From Odontesthes bonariensis (Eukaryota > Chordata > Actinopteri > Atheriniformes > Atherinopsidae): 64,000 bases of DNA. The notes beneath the pieces are model-generated. The model was not told the DNA's origin, did not search any database, and saw nothing but the letters and a program-made list of their open reading frames with translations. Where the stretch lies: contig NC_134510.1 of the NCBI RefSeq assembly GCF_027942865.1, positions 22,499,209 to 22,563,208 of the forward strand, read 5' to 3'. Below are positions 39,301-51,300 of this stretch, in pieces. The translations under genes and the position numbers were made by a program. Numbering within the stretch: position 1 is the first letter of the stretch; every line of letters begins with the position of its first letter.

Positions 39301-42300
39301 TCTGCCGGCTCCCTGCTCCATGTGCGCATGCGGTTCCACCGGCTTTGGATGAAGCACTGACGGAATGGGGAGGGGGGGGTGGAGCTTAGAGGAGTGGACA
39401 CTTTCGAATCTTGCTAGCTCTCTTGCTAGCTCTCTAGGATTACCTACCATAGCTTTAAGTAGTTCATTTGATTTGCTCAAGTTTGCAATAGTACTGATAG
39501 CATCAAAAGTTTGACTTTTTATTTTATATTATATCTTTTAACTATTTCAGCTGTTTATCAAAAAGCAGTAGTTAGTTAACAGTTCAACGCACCTGTATGT
39601 TGGGTTTAGGGACATCCAGGAGTGAAGCTGCAGATTGTTACTAATCAAGTAAATGAGTAACCTCCCACTTTATGGACTTGTACACAGGACTTCACGGACA
39701 AGTAGATATAAATGGCTTATTCTAAAGTAACTAAAAAAATCAGCAGTTCTTGTTTTTAATCAGTTCTGCACTACAAACATAGTTATCAATACTATATTGC
39801 ATTTCTACCGATGTAACCACATAAATCGCGACAACTGTTTCAATTAGCTAACTTTATCAACATTTATTAACTTTTTCAGCTACCTGCCATAATTGTTTCT
39901 ACCCATCTCCTTTAGCTAACTGTCTATACCATTTATTGATCATATTTGATTTTCCATTTCAAATCTTTTTTCATTTCTTTTCGCTAAGGCAATAAAAAAA
40001 CATTTGGTCATTATAAATTAATTTTTTTTATACATAAGTTTTTGACGCTTCAGGGATTTATCAATTATGTGTTACCTGTGCATTAGCCACCTCTCTGATC
40101 ACTTGCTAAGTACTTTTTCAGTCACACTCAATAGCAATAAATCTAATCTCATGTCAGCGTGTGAAACAGTGACATAAGGTGAATCTATTGTTTGGACTTC
40201 TCCCATTAGAATCTAGTAATCCGTTCCATATAAAAGAAAAGCCTTTAGGGAATTTGTTTCAATTGGATATGTGATGAGGTTTCTTTTTTTAATTAGTGAG
40301 TAATGTCATGCTTCAACCCTGAAGGCAAAAACAGCAAACCATAAATGTCAATCATGTGAGTAGCATGACTACTATTTGCTGATGCCTTCAGAATCGTTGC
40401 TCTGCTTTTTTAAAGCAATCAGATCGGCAAAAAAAAAATGTGCTGTCTTATAAACCAAATTTAGATGACCCCAAAAAGGGCTAGAATTGTTTGCATATTA
40501 TCACATACTTGCTGCTTGCAGAATAGGCATCATTATTCAGCACTAACCTAAAAACTAAAAAAAAATATCGGACGAAATTTTTTAAAGTGCCAATTCAGCT
40601 ACCACCCATTTAGATACTTACTTTGATAGACACTTCTAAACTCAGGGCCTGTGGGGCTGCCGTGATGAAATAATTCACTGAGACAGAAGGATTTGATGAG
40701 TCACTGGTTGCTATAGTGATTACCTGCCTTTTTTCCAGGGTTTCAGGGGAGCATAAAGCGATGAGGCAAAACTAGAAATAGAGTCTCAAACTGACACTCG
40801 CTGTGCAACAAATAAAAGTTTTATTTGAACCATGAGTGGCAGAATCTTGTCTTGGATATATAATGTTTTTATGAATCTAGCGTGTATCATATAGTCTTAA
40901 AGACAGACCCCTCATCTCAAAATACGAAAAGAAAATAATTCAGAGCTCATATAGTGGGAGTGAATTTGAGTTTGGGTGAACACGCTCTGTAGCCTAGAAA
41001 TCTAGACGCCCCTAGCGGCCGCAAATGGAATTTGCTCCGGGGCTACAGCTTTTTGCTGTACGGGTCTGGCTTGCTAGGCTACACGCTCTGTGCTCTAGGG
41101 CGATTTTAGAGAAAATTGTAAGGCTTACTCTAGTGACAGTCACACTGAGCAAAAAGACAAAAATGCTTACATTTCGATTTATAAACATGTAGGCCTACAC
41201 ATGGTATGGAGAGGAGAAATTCTGAGCATGACAGCAGTTTAAAACAACACATTTCTAAATATTTCAAAGTGCATGACATCAGTGAAAAAAACTTAAACTA
41301 TGATTGTGCAGAAACCATAAAAGATACAAAAATACTAATTCAGTCAGCAAAATCCAACTTCCCATGACCTGTTAAAACTGTCTATGAGCTTCTACTCTAA
41401 AGTATGCCTGAGCTATCAGGCTTCTCACTCGTTTGGGCTACATCCCATTGTTCTCTATGGGAAAATGTTGTAAACACATTACAACAAATTGCGACCAAAA
41501 GTTATAGCTCACCATTTGCAGTGCAGCTGCATGTTTTGATGCATTCTTTGTGTATTTTCTCAAAGCTGTGGGCTGAGTCATGCACCAAAACTTTTTTACT
41601 AGTAAAGTAATGAGCAGTAGAATGGCTTTCTTAATTTACTACCCATAAATCTCATACCTATAAATAACCAATTCATTCAATGAAGATAACTAGCAGTGAG
41701 AGGCAGAAACATGCAGCTCATGTATTTACCTTCCAGGGAAATATTAATTTCTTGCCATTTGCCAAAGAAAATTAAACACACCAGGCTGCTTCATCTGCCA
41801 GTAATGAACTAACCTAAAATTGATGCTATTGCAAACAAATGTTTGGGTTAAATAAATATTGGAGTTGCATTGTAACCTTTACACATATTGGACTCTTGAA
41901 ACATGGATAACTGGTTGTGTGTGTATGCACAATATTTTTGGCTGCTCACTTGAATTTCAGGCACCCATGTTGTTAAAGGCTTTTGTGTTGGTAAAAGAGC
42001 TGCCTGCTGGCTTCCTCAACAAGTTTTCGGGCAGAAAAAGAACAGGTTTGGGGTCAAAACCACAGCTCTACAGTCCACTAGTTACTGCTCCCTATGGGTA
42101 ACTAAAACAGAGCAGTACAGATGCATGTAAGTAACCACATGCACAACCTCATGCATCCATGAACAATCAGCCAGTAATGTAGCATGAATTCTCAACCCAT
42201 TTATCTTTGAGGCATTTTGGATAAACAGAGGTGAATGACTGCTATCACTGCAATAAATCCTGGAAGGGATTCAGGCTCCCAGGTCAGAGACATCCAAGAC

Positions 42301-45300
42301 ACACAGTTCGGTGTAGTAGGATACAACATATAAGGCAAGCGGGCAGGCAGAGCCTCTAATAACTCATCTCCCACAGCCTAAGTATATGCAGTGACATCTG
42401 CCAAACCTCAGGTCCCCAGACACCACTTGTTTGCATAAATGGTACTGTTCCTCCTTACTATGAAAAGGCTTGAAGCCATCTTGTCCAGAGTAAAAATGTC
42501 TTGGCTTCAAAGACTGTGGCACAGTTTTTGACACTAAATAGCTAGGCTGAGTCATACAGAAAAAACAAACAAAAAAACACCTGCTGACGGTTCGAAGTGT
42601 CTGCACACCTTTTATCTCCCTTCTGTCTTTGCTGTTGTGTACCCCTCTCCCTGACTGTCCGGTACTGCCGTCTCCTCCGGAAGGCAGGGATTGCTAGTCT
42701 CAAAAACCACAAGAATTCTTGACACTGCAAGAACAGGCATAATTCCAAGCTGTGAAGTTCCTCACCGGCTTGGAACTGGACAGGGGGTCATCACAGGGTC
42801 AACACCAAGTGTTTTCCTGAGGATTCCTAAAAATACACTCCCGCCGGGCGCAGGAAGCAAAGGAGACTCCACGATCTTTACACGATGTGAAGGAAGCCTG
42901 GATATGTAAAATGGAGCACAGCCAGAAGGCCACCGGCTGTAATGCTTTGGCGTTTGAGACGCAAGTTCCCATGAAAAAAAGGACAAAGCTGAAAGCTGAA
43001 AAGAAACAGATGAGATGTGGGGGGAAAGCAACAAGCACACAGGCACTGATGCACTAAAGGTCATTCATTTTTCATTCAATTATTCTCAGACCATTTTTTT
43101 TTTAAGTAAAAAGAATATAGGGCTGTGCATATGATGAATGGCTTTTGAAATCACATTGCAAACCATGAATTATAATCTTTTTTGTGCCACATTACAGAAA
43201 TATGCCAAATAGAGACTTTGAGACAGAACCATCTGTGCTTCTTCCTTTTAGGCTGAGGTTCACATGTGTGCACTTTAGTGACCTGACAGACAGCCTGTGT
43301 GTCTGGAACACTGTTCCATAGTGTGAAATTCTGAAACGTAATTCATCCATGGCACAAGCAGAGATCAAAAGGCTATGGTGCAGAGGGCAACTCAGCTCAG
43401 CTCCACCTCCATCTCCAGTTCAGCTTTTGCAGCAGAGAGCACTGAAGACTGCTGCTTTTGCAGCCATAATTACAGAAACCAGGTCTATGAGACTGGGGAA
43501 AGAGTCTGCACTTAAATATGGGCTGCATTAGCTTTGCAGTAGTTTCCTTTTCCACATCTTATCTCTATCACAAAGCAACAAGTCTCTCTCTCTCTCTGTG
43601 TCATACAGCAAGTGTGGGGGGGGGCAGTCCACTTAAAAGCACTATGTGTGACACTTGGTGCCTGATAAAAGTCCTTGAAAGAGGATTTATACTTCAAAAA
43701 GCAGAGGGTGCTGATGTGCAATAACACCTTAAAAGCTTTAAGATAATCAGGTGCTACCAAGAGAGGGCAGTTCTCAAAGCTTGAACATGTGACAGTGTGG
43801 GTAAAAGTTCATATATTCTGATACACTGGCATTTTTTAAGTGATATGATCAGTCAGGCCCCTATCAACACAAAGAAGTAGGCGCTGGTTATAAAGAAAGA
43901 TTTAGCTCAACTACAGTACGTGTACATTTTGCTGAAGTCATTTAAAATATCCTGCCTGCCTAAATGCTTCTCCATTTCTCACCACTTGCAAGAGAACTTT
44001 TTTTTATTTATTACTTCCTACTAAAGTGACATGAATTTCTATGACATTCTGCTTTTTCTGAGACACTTATAACATGAAACAACATCAAGACGTAGCAGAG
44101 AACATTTTCTTTGGGATGCACCTCCTACGAGCAGATGGTGTCTCTAAAAAGGCTCTCGGTGAGGGGGGGGGGGCATCTCAAGGAGAACTGCTGTTTATTT
44201 GAAATGAGCCTTTAGGTAAACATGTTACATGGCACACAGGGCCAGGTCAACTTCTGAAGTGGACGAGCTCAGGAAAGAAATAGGTGGGGGAAGAAAAGAA
44301 GGCTACCTTCAGAGGAAATGAGAACAGAGGCCTCTTTCAGCAGTGTTTCACCCCCCACCCCAACCCCACCCCCCTCTCTGTCACTTATAAAAAGAGCACA
44401 AAAGGTGTCTGGGTATATAACCATCACAGACTGCGAGAATCTCTCAGTTCTTTTTTTCCTCTGAACACAAAAGTGGAGTCATTGGACAATCATTTTTCTC
44501 CAAATTAAATCCCCAAGAAAAATCACCACCCATGACAAAAATAACCACTTCTTTTTAGTGGAAACCCATTGAGGGTTTTGATGATGACGGGAATGGGTTT
44601 GTGTAACAAAAGCAAGTTTGCAGCCATTCCCCGTTGGAGAGGAATGTTTTGTGCAGAAGGAAGGCCAGGCCCGTGCTGTCTGCAGAACTTGGGTCCAAGC
44701 TTTGAAGCTCCTCATGTGTTTCAACAGCTAACCACTTTCAGATGGGACTGTGGCGTTTTACGAGCTGAGTAATAGCGATACCTACACATGTGCAGGCTTG
44801 GGGTCCCAAAGAGGGGAAGGCTAAGAGCACACAGAAAGACTCCTCAGGGGTCTGGGTTAGGCTGTGTTTGATATATCTTATGCAACAGCATTCGGCATAT
44901 GAAAACGGGCGCCAGGAAGATGGATCTTGTGGAATTTTTTTTTTCATTTGTGAATACATTTTCTGTTATAAATTCCACCTTTGTCAAGCTTATCGTCAAC
45001 ATCAAAATGATCTTGCATGGATAAACACTCAATCACGCCAAACACAACATTGAGTAAGACTGAGCATAACACATTATCTATAAAAAAAAACACATTACTT
45101 AAAAAAGGGAGCATTTGTAAAGCATCACAACTGTGGATAACAATGGCAGCAGCTCTGGATGTTGTCTGCTGGACTTTTTTCTTTTTTCCCCTTTAGCATG
45201 CAGGAAACCAGGTCTGCGGTGTGTCTGGAGTTTCACTCCCCAACCACAAAGCTATCATGGTGGCAGGTTCATGAATGTGGGGCACCAATGAAAATTTTCA

Positions 45301-48300
45301 GCATTCTTGGGTAACCCTGAAGGCTTTAAATACAAGAACAAGACAGAGAGGGGATGTTCACTCTGCATTACAGCATGAAAGGTGTTGATGAATAACCCAA
45401 AAGCACAGATCAACTATCTGACTACTTTACATAGATGTTGGTAGTAAAATTCGCTCTGCCCTTTTGCAAAAGTTTATTGCTCTCTCATGCAAACTAGAAG
45501 AGCAGAAGTATTCTTGCCTAAGATTGATAGTGTACTGTGCTGCACAAAGATATTAGGTTTCCTGTATGTTTGTATTGTGTAAAATACACATCAGCTCAGC
45601 ATCTGACCTATATGGAGAATATCTCAAGTTTCCACTGACTGAATTGAATAGTTAACGCACTTGTGTGCAAAAGAGGAATCCCCCGTCTTCTTTGAGCAAA
45701 CAAGCAAAACCTCAGACTCTCTTTCAGTCTGCAAATATTCAAAACATCAACATCTTGAAGGGTCGTATATCTGCAGTGTCTCCTCTGATACCGTTTAAGT
45801 AACACAGGACACAGGAAGCTTCCCGTGTCCTGTGTTAGCTTATCGCGAGCACTCTTCTCACTGATTATGGAATTAAAACAATGTAGCCAATTAACATTAG
45901 TTAGAATGACAGAATATAATAACAGAATGAACAACCATAACTGAAAAAATATAATATTCCCCTGGCTGCTCTAAGGCTTGCGAAATGAAGTCCACTTGGA
46001 AAAGAACAGGGGTTTATGTGGAAACATACCTTACACACTAAAATGTAATAACCTTTGAGTCTCCCGGTGTTTTACTTGGCTGGGAGAGCACAAGATCAAA
46101 CACAGACTTGAATCCAGCAGCCTCTGCCAAAAATGTCAGCGCTAAGCACTGGACTCCAGCTTCAGGTATTTTCTTTCCCCTGGCAAGGAGCAAGAGTAAA
46201 GACACAGACTACATTAACCCTCACTGGGGCTACCCCGAACAGCCACCTACACACCAAGCAGGCAGGGGAAGTGAGGTCCACCTTCTGTCATCAGTGACCA
46301 CTCACATGTAGGTCACTTGAGTGCCACGAGAGCACGGGATGGACTCCAATATAGAAGCTGAGATATTCACATACGAGTGCTTTAAGACTTGCTGTCATCC
46401 ACTCTTGTAAAGCAACAATGATCTCTCTGAAGCGCGCAAACAGATATCTCATAAATATCATGAAAGCAGTGATGAGACGTAAGTGACTTCAAAGCGGTGA
46501 TGATGGGGTTGAGATATCTCTAAAGGCAACAGAGCTTCAAGTTGTACGTCTGCAGACAGGCGCTCCAGTGATGAAGGAAGTGGGGTGACTGTCATTTTTC
46601 TTGTCTAATTATATTCTACTCTCCTTTGAGCTGCAGGGGGAATTTAAATTCATATTCATGCCATCAAATATAACCAGTGGTATGGCTATCTATGCATAAA
46701 ACGTTATTACAATGTCATCAGACCAAAATAAACTGTCAAGAAGCACTAATCATTTCATATGCTAAGATGAACAATTTTTTATGACACACTTGTCAAGGTA
46801 CTCTTAAATACTTACATGAATACAACAGCATACCATAACATGTACGAGAATTTTAAACCACAGCCACCGGTTTAGCTCGCAACCAAGCATGGAAAAAGTG
46901 GTGCATCTGGCCTAACTAGTTAAGGCAGGATTCAGATGCAAAAGACACATTAAAAGGATATTTTGTTTTTGTGGTTTTGCTTCGTCGTGTGAAGTGCTAA
47001 TGAAGTGTCTTACCTTCAGCAGGTAGCAGTAAAAGAGCTCTCAGTTGGGAGAACCAGGTTTTCTGATTGGCAAGCTAAGCTATAAGTCACCCTGAGTAGA
47101 GTGATTTTTTTTGTTGCCATCTACTCAAAGTTGGGGGGAAAAAGAAAAAGAAAAGAAAAAAAAGTGTAATAATTATGGATTTGTACGCCTAGTCCCTACT
47201 CCATCAGACAGTTGGCCGGCGTCACACAGTCCATGTTGCCACATGTTTTTGAAACCTCGACATTTCGTGGATGAGACAATGTAGTGACAAAGTGAATAAC
47301 TGTTTGATGCAGTACTGATACGGTGTAAAAACAAAATATCTCTCTCGCACAAACATCTATGATATTATTTAGGTTTGAGCCGTTTTGAATGGCCATGTTT
47401 TAAGTAGCTTTAAGCTTGACTGCATTTGTGTGGGGGTGTAGCTTGAGGTATGGCTGAGACATTAACCACATTGATTAGGCTTAGTTTAAGAAAGAGCTTC
47501 ATAAATTTGACACGATTTGACAAGATTTTGGGGTTGGCACCAAATTGGATCTATTTAAGTTTGTGAGCTATGATTTTGTCTAAGGGCTACCATCAAATGT
47601 TCCAGAGGCCCCAGCCGAGATTTGAACCGGGAACCTGTTATGAGGTGACAATGCTAACCATAACATTACCACATAGCTCCCAGCATGAGCAATTTGCTGG
47701 AGGTTGCACAGCAAACTGGTGCATACTTTTCCACAGGTTGCTGGAATGGTAGGACATCTGTGGCTGAGTAGTTCTGCTGTCTGCTGACCAAATTCTGAAG
47801 TTTTTCATCGTGGGCCTTTCTAAATCGCTCTCCCTGCAGCGGGATTGGGTTGAGAACTCTCAATCATTACTCGTTGTAACTGAATTATTTGCTGTGTGAC
47901 TGTTGTCCATCATGCAAACCACTCAGTGCAGTGGTCCAGACTGATGCCAACCATCATGAGAAGCAAACAGCTGTGTGTAGCTTGCTTTGCCCACAACGGA
48001 GTTATAATTTTAACAATCAAATTTGATTATATAATCGAATTAAATTAGTCTGCAACCATAGTCTGAATTCAGACTTAAAAGAGCCTGTGGACTGATTTTA
48101 TTATCTTTGAACAGCATCAAGCTAAAAGGCAGAAAAATGTTATTGATCATCCTAATTGATCAGAATAAGTGGAACGAAAGATGAAACTGAAACCTGACAT
48201 GGTGTTCTTACGTAGCTCACAGACCTCTACATCTCAGGAGAGCCAGTTCGTTCTTGACTCCAGCTCTGTCTTTTTTATTTGGAGGAGGGAAAACGAGACG

Positions 48301-51300
48301 TTTGACAACTCCAGACTATAAATGGGAGGGACATACAAGCATTTAAACGTGGGTGTGGTCGGCCCGGTGGCAGCAACATAGAACAGAGGAGCTTGGATTA
48401 CAACGCACACAAAGGGAAAGCTAGTACTTTTTCTGCAAAGGACATACATAGAAAAGAGCTGTTTGCTGCTATAGTAAGCCAAAGATAGATACCCTGCATG
48501 TAACCCATAAGAGTGGTTTGATTATTGCAGTTGCCAATCTGATTTGTAAAATGAAAAAAAGCAAACGAAAATCGACAGGCTGAGAGGTTCAATTAAGGGA
48601 CTTGGTTCATCTTTGTCCCAAAATGTCCCCTAAAAGGTTCTTATGGCCCTGGGTAGTCCTTAAGGCTTCTGACCCAATGCATGATGGCTCTCTGAATCCT
48701 TTTGATGGTCATAGTGAACTTTTTTTACTGCAGCGCTGGTCAGCAGGGAATTAGGGTGAATGAGAGCAAACTGCTTCAAAGTACTTCAGACAGTATAAAT
48801 ATCCTCAGAAAAATAAACATTTAATCTGCCAGGAGGGTTCCAATGCCTTTCTCCATTAGGCGCAAGCCACACAAACCCTCTCTCATGCACTCAAAAGTAC
48901 AGACTGAAGGACTCGACCTCTAACTCAGAGGCGATACACACTTTAATATTGGTACATTAAAGAGGGGAAAAAACAAGCATCTCAGACACAAGTGTTAAAG
49001 GCATCCACGTGATAATGTTGACACTGACAAATGACAAACAACAGAGAAAAGAAAATATCCCAAGACAGCAGCTTGACTGTATAGCAGCCATTACAATATT
49101 ATACAGAACCTAAGGTGAGATAAGGTCAGTGGTCAGCTTCTGTCTCTCTCTCCACAAGGCAGCTAATAAGTCGGATGAGGCCCTTCCCCCTATACCTTTA
49201 AAATCCTCAAATATCTTCCTTAAGAAAAAAAAACCCTAACCCCTATTCCTCCTCCTCTTTCCTCTTCCCCACCACCCCCTTTCCACCACAGCCCCTCTCC
49301 CTTCTCCAGAATTTTGCTGTACAAACCAGGAACAGATGTCTGCCGGGGCCGTGCTGAAAGACCCCGCTGTTCTGGATGCCAGCCACATGCTTTTCATTCA
49401 GAGATGAAGGCTCACAGCTCGCCTTCTTGTGAAGCCAATTTCAAAAAAAGAAAAAAAAAAAGGAGGTGTGGAAAAAAACAAACTCTCCAAATGCCTTCAA
49501 GTCTCTTCAAAAGCAGTACATATATGAGCACACCTTTTTGTTTCCTCTACTCCATGCATTGTTCCCTGCTTGTCTAGGCCTTTTTCTTTTTTTTTTTTTT
49601 TTACATTTGCAATCTCAGATTGAGGCAAAAGTAAAAAGTCACAAGATGTTGTTGACAAAAATATTTCTTGAAAGAAGCCTTGAAGTAGTTGAAGACTGCA
49701 ACGACTGTATCCAATGCACACAACACAACTCAAAACTAAAAGAAAATCTCAGCTTTACACTTAAAGCAGTGTGCTAAAAAATAAAAATGTCATTCCGGGC
49801 TGTCGTCTCAAGATTACGCAGATATCCCAGCCTCATATCCAAATCAAATATTGCTAACTTAAAATTAACATGGTGACTAGAAGATATACCCAAGTGCCCA
49901 GCGGCAAAACTGTCCAAACAAAACATCTATTTTGAGCAGGATCACTGAATGAGGATTTTATATAAGGGGAAAGTCTTGTTCACAGATTCCAAATGAAGTT
50001 TTAAAAAAACATGAGCGCACAATTAGTTTAGTGAGCTGCATGGGAACTATGCTCTTAAACCTAATTTATTATTGAGCGGTGAGTGCTATGCAACTCTCCG
50101 TAAGTCAAAATAAATTTGTGTCTTGGAGCTTTTGGCACATAGTTACATCCAACTAAATCCCTAACTGAGCCTTTCTTACTTCAAGTGAGATATCATTAAC
50201 CTTTCAAAGAGGAAGAATAAAGGTCTTTGTTGTGGTGTTTAAAATGTTGACACACTCCCTCTTCACAAGCCAAGTCTGTGGGAGGTTTGAAGACAAAAGA
50301 TAGTGCTGAAAGGCTGAATTAGTCTGTCAATATTTGGGCATTCAAGCACGTCCGCATGAAGCTCCGGTGGTTGTTGTGTGTGGGTCTGGAGTGCTGTTTC
50401 AGAGGTGAAACATAGTGTATATTCACAGAGCTCCTTTACCAATAAGTATGGGTTTGGACAAATTTCCCAAATCCATAACTAGTAGTGTTCACAGCAGGGA
50501 GGGTGATTTTTACCCAGGTGTTTGAGCAGGTTACACTTGTTTTGAACACCTGCAAAGAAGAGTCAATATCTTGATGACTATTGCGAGGATGAGCCAAGTC
50601 ATCCTGCCAAATCACGCCCTCTTTCTGTCTCCTGACGTTAAACTTTAACGAGACTGTGAGATTACAAATTAAAGTTTAAACAGGTCTTTCAGTTTTTTGA
50701 TCCTTTGTTATTACTTGCAACAGCGCAGCAAATCGGTGATGATTTGTTGGATTCAAATTATTGCTTAACTGAGGAGATGGAGGGATAATTGTATGATTTC
50801 TTTTTTCCTCTGGTGGCATACTATTCCTCAGCCCCTCCCCCAGGACAGGGCAGGGGGATATAGAAGTGAGGAGTGAGGGTTGGGAGCCTGTTATCAGAGC
50901 CCTTTTATAACTCCCAGTTCTCTGCTTTGAAGTCTCAGCCAGACAACTCAGGAATCCTACTCCCCCATTTGACAATGAGGAGGTGGGGGTGGTTAGAGCT
51001 AAATCGCGGGTTTGGCCAGCCTTAATTTATCTAAAATCATAAGTAATTCCAACTGTCTCTGCCGCACATCAACCAGGAATAAGTGGTGGAACTATGATCT
51101 GGTGAGGGCCATATGCTAAAACACTCATGAGAAGAGGGCCAAAGTTGATCTACAACTTCAAACCTCCCAAAGCACTGCTGCTATTTGCTGTTTGACTTGG
51201 ACCCACTTTATCATAGTCTGATCTCCAGACATTTGAGATCCCATAATACAATAATCATATCTGGAAATGTGACAGAGTAACTTGATCCTAGTGAAGAATT

